DNA of 64,000 bases. It comes from Beijerinckiaceae bacterium (GTDB taxonomy: Bacteria > Pseudomonadota > Alphaproteobacteria > Rhizobiales > Beijerinckiaceae). The DNA lies in assembly GCA_004564215.1 (NCBI GenBank), contig CP024846.1, forward strand, positions 3,262,435 to 3,326,434. The letters run 5' to 3'. Below, piece after piece: positions 57,216-64,000 of this stretch (position 1 is the first letter of the stretch; each line of letters opens with the position of its first letter). Under the pieces are notes generated by a model. The model was given only the letters and a program-made list of their open reading frames with translations. It did not search any database and was not told where the DNA came from. Made by a program: the position numbers and the translations under genes.

Positions 57216-57983
57216 TTAGCTGCACGGCTCGAACCCCTCGAATATGATCTGATCTGCCCACAATTGGGCGCGCGGGAGATCCTGCTGCGAACGTATGGTC
57301 CATGTCATGACCGGCATGCCGATCGCCTGCCTGCACAGCAAAGGCACGGCATGCGGGAGATTGCCAAAATTCCAAGACAGGAAATCCGGTTGCGCGAGTG
57401 GAAAGTCCCTGAGATCTTCGAAGCTCTTGCGTTGCTCATGGGGTAGAGGCGCCCATTCCTCGTCGTCGTAGCGCGCCTGCGCGACGAGGCCCAGGGGGCA
57501 CGCCGCGCCAGCCTTTCGCAGATGAACAAGGATTGCGGGATCGAAGCTTTTCAGACAAGCCGGCCCCGAATATGCGGTCACAATGGAAAGCGCGCGCTCG
57601 GCCACGCGCATATCGCCGTCATAGCGGCTTTTGATTTCAATCACGGCGGGCACGCGGCCGCCGATTGCCGCCAGAAATTGTGAAAGAGAGGCGATCTTAT
57701 CTTCGCACTCGCGATACGCCAGCTGGCCCAGCGCGTGGGCGGTCAACGCATCGACAGGGCCTTGCGACAGCATCAACCGGTCGAGGGTGAGGTCGTGAAA
57801 CACCACGGCCTCGCCATCTTCGGAACGTTGAACGTCGCATTCGATCGCATAATTTTTGGCAACGGCCGCTGCTGCCGCCGCCGGTGTATTCTCGATCAGC
57901 CCCAGTCGTTTGGAATGAAGTCCGCGATGCGCGATCGGCCGGCCCGTGAGCCAGTCCGGCGCATTTAGCTCACGCGATTTCAA
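57216..57983 (-). CDS. Glycerophosphodiester phosphodiesterase
   Basis: A 255-residue GDPD-family TIM barrel. The catalytic motifs IAHRGLHSKRLGLIENT, AIECDVQRSEDGEAVVFHD and the later ELK-like AVIEIKSRYDG are all present. The enzyme cleaves glycerophosphodiesters to glycerol-3-phosphate and an alcohol. No signal peptide, so it is probably cytoplasmic like UgpQ. It overlaps the RidA gene by 4 bp (ATGA). Confidence 0.93.
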   Translation of the reverse strand: MKSRELNAPDWLTGRPIAHRGLHSKRLGLIENTPAAAAAAVAKNYAIECDVQRSEDGEAVVFHDLTLDRLMLSQGPVDALTAHALGQLAYRECEDKIASLSQFLAAIGGRVPAVIEIKSRYDGDMRVAERALSIVTAYSGPACLKSFDPAILVHLRKAGAACPLGLVAQARYDDEEWAPLPHEQRKSFEDLRDFPLAQPDFLSWNFGNLPHAVPLLCRQAIGMPVMTWTIRSQQDLPRAQLWADQIIFEGFEPCS

Positions 57984-58453
57984 GCGCTGGCGATTTCGAA
58001 CAAGGCTTCGACCTCGACCGCGCTGTTCAGAGGCAATTCAGCGACGCCAACGGTCGAACGTGCGTGCCGACCCTTATCGCCAAGGACTTCGACGATAAAG
58101 TCAGACGCGCCATTCATGACGCTTGCAAGATTGGTGAAACCGGGCGCCGCATTGATGAATCCACCGAGCCTGACGCAGCGTGAAATTTTGTCGAGATCGC
58201 CTAAAGCGGCCTTGGCCTGCGCGAGGATATTAATCGCACATAGTCGCGCCGCCTCTTGACCGGCGGCACCGGAAACCTGGGCGCCGAGCTTGCCGATATG
58301 GGCAGCACCGAGCTTGCCGTCTGGACCAAAGCAGAGCTGGCCGGAAACGACAAGGAGCGAGCCGGAAACGACAAAGGGAACGTAATTAGCAACCGGAGCC
58401 GCAGGCGTGGGCAGCAAGACACCCAAGGCCGCCAATTTATCCTCCGCCGTCAT
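57980..58453 (-). CDS. RidA family protein
   Basis: A 157-residue protein of the RidA/YjgF-like superfamily, longer N-terminal form. MTAEDKLAALGVLLPTPAAPV is followed by NYVPFVVSGSLLVVSGQL and AAGQEAARLCAINILAQAKAALGDL. RidA deaminates reactive enamines; the catalytic arginine is not clearly visible, so it may be a YjgH/YoaB-like subgroup. Start chosen at MTAEDK with an AGGAG-type RBS; the frame upstream to 58540 is not supported. Confidence 0.88.
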   Translation of the reverse strand: MTAEDKLAALGVLLPTPAAPVANYVPFVVSGSLLVVSGQLCFGPDGKLGAAHIGKLGAQVSGAAGQEAARLCAINILAQAKAALGDLDKISRCVRLGGFINAAPGFTNLASVMNGASDFIVEVLGDKGRHARSTVGVAELPLNSAVEVEALFEIASA

Positions 58454-58977
58454 GCACTCACTCCTGTTTAGATCGGGCTCTAATGCTTTAAAGCATGGGT
58501 TCCGAAAATGAGAATCGGTTTCGCCAAAACAATTATGCAAGATATCAAAGGCTAGCGCTCATCTCGTTTTGGCTTGAACTAAGCCCGATAGAACGGTGGG
58601 AAACTATTTGATTGCAATATCAGAATCCCCAAACCTTGCCGGTGAGGGTTGCCAGTGGCGTTTCCTGACTCTAAACTCAAGCCGATACGGAAAGGAACGC
58701 AGGTTGGACCGAGAGCGTGATCCTGAACGCCATGAGCGTGACCCTATGACATCCGCGATGTGAAACAAATAGTTCATGGTTCGTGGATTAAATGAGCGAC
58801 CGGTAGAGAGGAGCATGGTTTTGATGCAAAACCAGCGCTTTGAGCGGTCTGCCCGGTAGCCGGAGTCAACGAAAATCAAGAGGGTGTCTCGACCCTCAAT
58901 TACTGGCGCCTGCGACCGTGCGTCTCCAAGCTTGGATTGGATTTGCTGAGCGCCCGACCCTTTGAGGAACAAACATA
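58454..58977. other. Intergenic region between ridA-like and eipB
   Basis: About 524 bp with no supported gene. It holds a 14-bp palindrome ATGCTTTAAAGCAT (58483-58496) in a stretch resembling a degraded Rhizobiales repeat. There is also a short direct repeat GAGCGTGATCCT/GAGCGTGACCCT (58713-58724 and 58734-58745). A minus-strand frame of 122 codons crosses it but has no recognised motif. Confidence 0.5.
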
Positions 58978-59877
58978 ATGCAAGGTATTTGTGGCTGTTT
59001 TCTGCTCATAGGCGCATTGGCTTTCGTCCTTGCGCTTCAGGGTTCTTCTTTGCCGACCGCATCCGCCGCGAATTCGGCAACTTCAAACCCCGCGCCCGCG
59101 CCTCAATCGAAGACGGGTCCGACGAAGCAGATTTCGCTGGTCTCTCATCGCGCTGTCTATGATCTAACCCTCGCAAAGTCGGTTGGGACCAAAAGCCCAA
59201 CTGCGGCGCAAGGCCGCATCGCATTCGATTTCACCGGCTCCGCCTGTGACGGCTATGTCCAAAACTTTCGGCAATTGACCGAGTTGCAACCCGCCGAGGG
59301 CCCGACCCGTGTGTCCGACATGCACTCGGCGACGTTCGAGGATGCCGACAGCCGGAATTTTGACTTCAAGATGCAAACCAGCATCGACAATGCGGCGCCG
59401 GAGGCGGTCGACGGAAAGGCCGTTAAATCCCCCAAGGGGACGTTATCGGTCAACCTCAGCAAGCCGAAGCACAGCAAGTTCGATCTCGATCCGAACGTGG
59501 TTTTTCCGACCGAACATCTGAAACGAATTCTAGCGGCCGCGGCGGCAGGCGAGAACCTTCTTGAAGTCAAAGTTTTCGATGGATCGGAGACGGGCGAGAA
59601 GGTCTATGAAACGACGACTTACATCGGTCGCCCCATCGCCGATCCCGCCGTGGAGAAGGCGGTCCATATTCCCCAACTCGAAAAAGTTCGACGCTGGCCG
59701 GTTTCGATCAGCTATTTTGAAGCCGGAAAAAAGGACGATGCGCCGAGCTATACGCTTTCGTTCGACCTTTACGAAAATGGGATTTCGCGGGGACTGCGCC
59801 TCGATTACGGGGATTTCGTGCTTGCGGGAGAAATGTCCAGCCTCGAGCTGCTGCATGAGCCTGCCTGCACTAAATAG
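58978..59877 (+). CDS. eipB: Envelope integrity protein B (EipB, DUF1849)
   Basis: A 299-residue exported protein with a signal peptide ending near PTASA. After a Pro/Ala/Ser-rich linker the DUF1849 domain begins with SLVSHRAVYDLTLAKS and ends with LRLDYGDFVLAGEMSSLELLHEP. Cysteines at about 90 and 297 match the conserved disulfide of EipB, shown in Brucella to be needed for envelope integrity. The beta-spiral fold is known from the Brucella protein; here only the sequence motifs are seen. It is followed by a hydratase-family gene 87 bp later on the same strand. Confidence 0.9.
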   Translation: MQGICGCFLLIGALAFVLALQGSSLPTASAANSATSNPAPAPQSKTGPTKQISLVSHRAVYDLTLAKSVGTKSPTAAQGRIAFDFTGSACDGYVQNFRQLTELQPAEGPTRVSDMHSATFEDADSRNFDFKMQTSIDNAAPEAVDGKAVKSPKGTLSVNLSKPKHSKFDLDPNVVFPTEHLKRILAAAAAGENLLEVKVFDGSETGEKVYETTTYIGRPIADPAVEKAVHIPQLEKVRRWPVSISYFEAGKKDDAPSYTLSFDLYENGISRGLRLDYGDFVLAGEMSSLELLHEPACTK

Positions 59878-59964
59878 ACAGATCGATCGCTGAACCGTGC
59901 AAGCCGATCGGTGGCCCTGTGACTATTCCGGTTCGATCCAGATCCTGCGTTGGATTGCCGGATC

Positions 59965-61032
59965 ATGAGCGAACCGGAGATCATCACCGAGATTGCTGGC
60001 ACTTGCGGCATTATCACGCTCAACCGACCCGCGGCCCTCAATGCTCTGACCTTGGGCATGGTGCGCGAGATGGCACGCGCTCTGGATCGCTGGGAGACTG
60101 ATCCGAGCATCCATTACATTATCGTCAAGGGTGCCGGCGACAAGGCTTTTTGCGCCGGCGGCGACATCAGAATTTTATATGAATTGGGCAAGGCCGGACG
60201 CCATACCGAGCAGCTGAGCTTTTGGCGCGAGGAATATTATCTTAATCGTCGCATCAAGCTTTACGCCAAACCCATCATAGCCTTGGTTGACGGAATCGTC
60301 ATGGGCGGCGGCGCGGGCGTATCGGTGCACGCATCGCATCTGGTCGCGGGAGATAAACTCAGCTTCGCGATGCCGGAAGTGGGGATCGGCTTTTGTCCCG
60401 ATGTCGGGGCAAGCTTCTTCCTGCCGCGCCTCGCCGGCAGAAGCGGCCTGTATCTGGCTTTGACCGGCACGCGGATGAGTTGCGGAGATGCCGTGGCTTC
60501 TGGTCTGGGTCATATTTATGTGCCATCGACAAGACATGCGGATCTCCTAGGAAGGCTGATCGGTGGCGAGGACCTTGGGGCTGCCATCGCGGCCGAAACG
60601 GCGCTCCCGCCCGCATCGGCGCTGAGCGAGCACCGAGCCTTGATCGACCGCTGTTTTGCCGCGCCGACGATTCCTGGCATTCTTGCCGAGCTCGACAAAG
60701 AGGGCCATAAGGGGGCGGAGTTTGCCCGCGTTGCCGCCGAAGCGATCCGTTCGAAATCTCCGACTAGCCTTGCGATCGCATTGCATCAGATGCGAATTGG
60801 CGCCAATCTAAACATTGACGAGGCTCTACGGATGGAATTCCGCCTTGTCTCTCGCATCGCTCGCAATCATGATTTCTACGAAGGCGTGCGCGCGGTGATT
60901 ATTGACAAGGATAATCGTCCCCACTGGAAGCCGGCTGAAATCGAGAACCTTACAGCGGCCGCCATCGAGTCTTATTTCGCACCTCTGCCCGAGGGTGAAC
61001 TCGAGTTTCACACGCAAGTTTGTTGCCCATGA
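59965..61032 (+). CDS. 3-hydroxyisobutyryl-CoA hydrolase-like enoyl-CoA hydratase family protein
   Basis: A 355-residue crotonase-fold protein started at MSEPEIITEIAG. GDKAFCAGGDIRILYELG gives the oxyanion hole, and MPEVGIGFCPDVGASFFLPRL provides the catalytic glutamate and aspartate of HIBCH-type hydrolases. The length (longer than simple hydratases) also fits. It would act in valine breakdown. It overlaps the next gene as ATGA. Confidence 0.9.
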   Translation: MSEPEIITEIAGTCGIITLNRPAALNALTLGMVREMARALDRWETDPSIHYIIVKGAGDKAFCAGGDIRILYELGKAGRHTEQLSFWREEYYLNRRIKLYAKPIIALVDGIVMGGGAGVSVHASHLVAGDKLSFAMPEVGIGFCPDVGASFFLPRLAGRSGLYLALTGTRMSCGDAVASGLGHIYVPSTRHADLLGRLIGGEDLGAAIAAETALPPASALSEHRALIDRCFAAPTIPGILAELDKEGHKGAEFARVAAEAIRSKSPTSLAIALHQMRIGANLNIDEALRMEFRLVSRIARNHDFYEGVRAVIIDKDNRPHWKPAEIENLTAAAIESYFAPLPEGELEFHTQVCCP

Positions 61033-61505
61033 TCTTCTCGCACCGATTGAACAAGTCAGCCGAGCCCGCCGATACAGGCGCGGCGATCCGCGTCGGCGAA
61101 CCTGCAAGGATCGACGACGAAAAGGACCGCGCAGGGCTGGTTCTCGTGGTTTTCATGCGGGTGCTGGCGGCCCTTTGGGTTTTCCAGGGGATCTTGCAAT
61201 GGATCGCAATTCTACTGCCGGCGGAACCGCTGTTTAATCAACTGAGCGTGCTGCGCGGAACGGCGGTTGTGTTTTTTGCGATTTTCGACTTTGTCGCAGC
61301 GGTCGGCTTGTGGCTGGCGACGCCCTGGGGCGGCGTCATTTGGCTGCTGGGCGCAATTGCGCAAATCTTCGTAGCGATTGCGTTGCCGGGTTTTTTTTCG
61401 GTGCTCTGGATCGGCGCCGATCTTGTTTTGATCGTGATCTATTTTGTTCTGACGTGGCGGGCCGGCCAAGCCGGTGCGCCATCGGGGTGGTCCCGGCGTC
61501 GGTGA
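61029..61505 (+). CDS. DUF6163 membrane protein
   Basis: A 158-residue protein with four predicted helices, starting MIFSHRLNKSAEPADTG, then a cytoplasmic leader rich in charged residues, and VFMRVLAALWVFQGILQWIAILL. The pattern matches DUF6163 from Rhizobiales. Function unknown. Its ATG overlaps the upstream stop by 4 bp, so translation is coupled to the hydratase-family gene. A promoter for prfB follows it. Confidence 0.75.
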   Translation: MIFSHRLNKSAEPADTGAAIRVGEPARIDDEKDRAGLVLVVFMRVLAALWVFQGILQWIAILLPAEPLFNQLSVLRGTAVVFFAIFDFVAAVGLWLATPWGGVIWLLGAIAQIFVAIALPGFFSVLWIGADLVLIVIYFVLTWRAGQAGAPSGWSRRR

Positions 61506-61540
61506 CGGCAGCCGGCGAGCTCAGAATTTAGCGGCGGCCT

Positions 61541-61569
61541 TTGACATCAAAACCCTCTGTTACTATCTT
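61541..61569 (+). promoter_or_regulatory. Sigma-70-type promoter upstream of prfB
   Basis: A consensus -35 TTGACA (61541-61546) and a -10 TATCTT (61564-61569) are separated by 17 bp. They lie about 62-90 bp before the prfB ATG and in the gap between the DUF6163 gene and prfB, so they most likely drive prfB. Confidence 0.7.
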
Positions 61570-61630
61570 GAGGGTTCATCGGATCACCAGCGGCGGTCAG
61601 TCGCTGTAACCCTCACCAGAAAGCTGTGAA

Positions 61631-62762
61631 ATGCGCGCCGAAGCCGAAGCGCTTGTCCAATCGATCGAGCAATCCATGGGATTGCTGAGGAGGCATCTTT
61701 GACGTCGATGCCGCAGCCCGCCGTCTTGCCGAGCTAAACGCCAAGGCCGAAAGCCCGACCCTCTGGAACGATGCCGAAGCCGCGCAAAAAATTATGCGCG
61801 AGCGGACCGAGCTTGAGGATCAACTCGGCTCGCTCAAACGTTTTGAAGGTGAACTCGGCGACGCGATCACGCTCATCGAACTCGCCGAGGCGGAACAGGA
61901 TACGGGCGCCGAGAAAGAAGGGCTCGATCAGCTCAAGGCGCTCAAAGCCGAGGCCGAGCGCCGCCAAGTCGAAGCGCTTCTTTCTGGCGAGGCAGACGCC
62001 AACGACACTTATATCGAGGTCCATGCCGGCGCCGGCGGCACAGAGAGCTGCGACTGGGCCCGCATGCTGTTTCGCATGTATGCGCGATGGGCGGAGCGGC
62101 ACAAATATAAGGTCGAGATCATCGAGGAGACGGCCGGCGACGAGGCCGGCCTCAAGTCCGGGACGTTACTGGTCAAAGGCCACAATGCGCATGGTTGGGC
62201 GAAGACGGAGTCAGGCGTGCATAGGCTGGTCCGAATCTCGCCTTTCGATTCCAACGCCCGCCGTCATACCAGCTTTGCGTCCGTGTGGGTCTATCCGGTG
62301 ATCGACGATCGGGTCGATATCGACGTCAAGGAATCCGATTGCCGCATCGACACCTATCGTTCGTCCGGGGCCGGGGGTCAGCACATCAACACCACGGACT
62401 CAGCCGTGCGCATCACGCATATTCCGTCGGGGATCGTCGTCGCCTGCCAAGGAGAGCGCTCGCAGCACAAGAACCGAGCGACGGCCTGGAACATGCTTCG
62501 CGCCCGGCTCTACGAACAGGAAATGGAAAGACGCGAGGCGGCGGTCAACGCGACTGAGGCAAGCAAGACGGACATTGGCTGGGGCCATCAGATCCGCTCT
62601 TACGTGTTGCAACCCTATCAGCTCGTCAAGGATTTGCGCACTGGGACAACGTCGGGAACGCCCAGTGAGGTGCTCGACGGCGAACTTGACGAATTCATGC
62701 AGGCGGCTCTAGCTCAAAAGCTTTCCGGCGGCGCCCCGATTTCCGTCGAGGACGTGGACTAG
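61631..62762 (+). CDS. prfB: Peptide chain release factor 2, with programmed +1 frameshift
   Basis: RF2 reads UAA and UGA stop codons. The gene is two frames: 61631-61699 (23 codons ending in CTT) and, after skipping T61700, 61701-62762, giving 376 residues. The in-frame TGA is at 61700-61702. The SPF tripeptide that recognises stop codons is in VRISPFDSNARR, and the catalytic GGQ is in SSGAGGQHINTTD. A reading that starts at 61794 would lose the N-terminal domain. The cassette is autoregulatory: low RF2 increases frameshifting. Confidence 0.95.
61688..61703 (+). promoter_or_regulatory. prfB: Programmed +1 frameshift site of prfB
   Basis: AGGAGG (61688-61693), three bases, CTT (61697-61699), TGA (61700-61702) and C at 61703. 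This matches the conserved Shine-Dalgarno-like element, slippery CUU and UGAC of RF2 genes with the canonical 3-nt spacing. Confidence 0.95.
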
Positions 62763-62812
62763 ATGGGCAGGTTGCACGACTTTATCTGTGGCTTCAAAGG
62801 GCGAGCTTGAGC

Positions 62813-63643
62813 ATGCACCGCGGGGTAGACAGAGAAAGAATTTTCAACCTGCCCGCGGTCGTCCTTTGGATCGTGGTTTTGCTTTTCGTCATCGAGGGCA
62901 TCTCGAAAGTCATCTCGCCCGTTGCCTATCTGGAAATTCTGCAGCATTTCGCCTTTGTTCCCGGCAGATTTACGTTCGCTTTCGATCCCGAGCGTGTGTC
63001 GGCCGCGTTCAATTCGGTTGCGGGGGATAGCGAATTCCGTGCCGAGGCGGCGCGCTTTTTCCTTGGTGATGGCAAGCCGCTTTGGTGGACGCCCCTCACT
63101 TATGCGTTTTTGCATGGCGGGTGGCTGCATGTTGGGATGAATTGCCTCTGGTTTGCGGCCTTCGGTTCAGCCGTGGCGCGACGCTTTGGAACGCCGCGCT
63201 TCCTGCTGTTTTGTGCGATGGCCGCGATAGCCGGAGCGGCAATGCATTTTTTAACCCATATGGCCGACCTGCAACCGGTCGTCGGCGCATCGGCCACGGT
63301 GTCCGGCGTCATGGCGGCCGCGGCCCGCTTCGTGTTTCAACCCGGCGCGCCGCTTGGGGAATCGCTGGGCTTCATCGAGCGCGCCGATGAAGTTCATGCT
63401 TACCGTCAGCCGGCTCTTCCATTACGCGAAATTCTGTTCAATCGAAGCGCGATCAGTTTTCTCGGTTTCTGGTTCCTCGCCAATTTTCTGTTCGGAACCA
63501 TTCCGACGCCGCTTGGCGTCACCGATGCCACGATCGCCTGGGAGGCGCATATTGGGGGATTTCTCCTCGGGCTCTTCGCGTTTCGCTGGTTCGATCCTCC
63601 GGCCCCGCCTTTCGCGTCAAGAGGCAAGGGTCCCGCCTGGTAA
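62813..63643 (+). CDS. Rhomboid family intramembrane serine protease
   Basis: A 276-residue polytopic membrane protein started at MHRGVDRERIF. The HVGMNCLWFAAFG segment carries the conserved His/Asn, and the catalytic Ser is expected at VVGASATVSGVM, with the His in WEAHIGGFLLGLFAF. The usual nucleophile motif GASG reads GASA here. Rhomboids cleave membrane-protein substrates; no substrate is known here. It follows prfB by 50 bp on the same strand and converges with the RNA methyltransferase. Confidence 0.88.
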   Translation: MHRGVDRERIFNLPAVVLWIVVLLFVIEGISKVISPVAYLEILQHFAFVPGRFTFAFDPERVSAAFNSVAGDSEFRAEAARFFLGDGKPLWWTPLTYAFLHGGWLHVGMNCLWFAAFGSAVARRFGTPRFLLFCAMAAIAGAAMHFLTHMADLQPVVGASATVSGVMAAAARFVFQPGAPLGESLGFIERADEVHAYRQPALPLREILFNRSAISFLGFWFLANFLFGTIPTPLGVTDATIAWEAHIGGFLLGLFAFRWFDPPAPPFASRGKGPAW

Positions 63644-63650
63644 GCAGGCC

Positions 63651-64000
63651 TTAGCCGAGGAGGCGCCGGACCCGCCGCAGCTTATGCACCGGTCGCCGGA
63701 AGGTCGCGACGATTTCGACATGCGGCGAATGACGAAATTGGTCCACCGGCTCGACTCGCAGGATCTCATATCCGCCACCGCAGAGGATTGCGGCATCGCG
63801 GGCAAAGCTCTGGACGTTGCAGGATACGGCGACCACGGTTGATACCTTGGACTTGCCGAGAGCCAGGGCTTGCTGTTCAGCGCCCGCGCGCGGCGGATCG
63901 AAGACGACCGCGTCATAGGTTTCGAGTTCGGACGCTGTTAAGGGCCGGCGAAAAAGGTCACGGATTTCGACTGTGACGTCTCGGAAGCCCGGTACATGCG
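63651..64000 (-). CDS. RNA methyltransferase (RlmD/TrmA family), C-terminal part
   Basis: The frame is open to the window edge, so only about 116 C-terminal residues are present. [20 protein letters not shown] is the DPPR motif of RNA uridine-C5 methyltransferases, and [18 protein letters not shown] holds the catalytic cysteine. The final [20 protein letters not shown] is typical of the alphaproteobacterial group annotated as RlmD/RlmC-like. The target base is not decided here. Confidence 0.88.
   Translation of the reverse strand, partial: HVPGFRDVTVEIRDLFRRPLTASELETYDAVVFDPPRAGAEQQALALGKSKVSTVVAVSCNVQSFARDAAILCGGGYEILRVEPVDQFRHSPHVEIVATFRRPVHKLRRVRRLLG

Noticed and set aside
58604..58972. 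122-codon leftward frame upstream of eipB
   Set aside because: Arg/Ser-rich and repetitive, no domain, occupies the probable eipB promoter region.

Overview
The window is a GC-rich, densely packed chromosomal segment from an alphaproteobacterium, most likely of the order Hyphomicrobiales (Rhizobiales). A Beijerinckiaceae-like methylotroph relative is plausible but cannot be proven here. The evidence is marker genes: DivK, a MucR/Ros regulator, an EipB (DUF1849) envelope protein, a SufE-DUF5330 pair, DUF3572, a HemB with aspartates in place of the zinc cysteines, and dispersed palindromic repeats. I see no rRNA, CRISPR array, insertion sequence, integrase or phage gene. There is one tRNA, tRNA-Glu(CTC).

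Layout: 0-11 kb is mixed housekeeping: a truncated methyltransferase, a SIMPL protein, a DUF2235 hydrolase, rlmN, dsbB with a DedA protein, an exported chorismate-lyase-like protein overlapping comF, scoAB, a methyltransferase and a PCuAC-like protein. From 11.3 to 20.3 kb a one-directional polysaccharide locus (wzy-like, GT2, wzx, GT4, rmlC-B-D-A) makes and uses dTDP-L-rhamnose. It ends beside the tRNA. From 20.8 to 32.5 kb come a P450, thpR, a Tat-type arylesterase diverging from a YbbA-like ATPase, hemB, DUF3572/divK, parE, an LCMT-like methyltransferase and glnB-glnA.

From 33 to 53.9 kb lie a small conserved protein with a structured upstream region, sulfur genes (sseA, cysK), a ribosome hibernation factor, Fe-type sodB, oligopeptidase B, a MucR variant, sufE, a histidine kinase overlapping a peptidoglycan-binding protein, a HerA-like ATPase, and a translationally coupled PBP1A-DUF1214-DUF1254 set. 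The end of the window holds a GT2 / fatty-acid-hydroxylase pair, an IsdG-like monooxygenase, GDPD-RidA, eipB, a hydroxyisobutyryl-CoA-hydrolase-like gene, prfB with its programmed +1 frameshift, a rhomboid protease and a truncated RNA methyltransferase.

Envelope themes recur: rhamnose polysaccharide, PBP1A, EipB, DsbB, Wzx and the peptidoglycan-binding protein. No stretch convincingly forms a new multi-gene system. The best leads are the structured region at 33.4-33.7 kb, the paired composite palindromic repeats at 4.2 and 56.4 kb, the MucR and PCuAC homologues lacking expected metal ligands, the exported UbiC-like protein, and the isolated GT2/hydroxylase pair.
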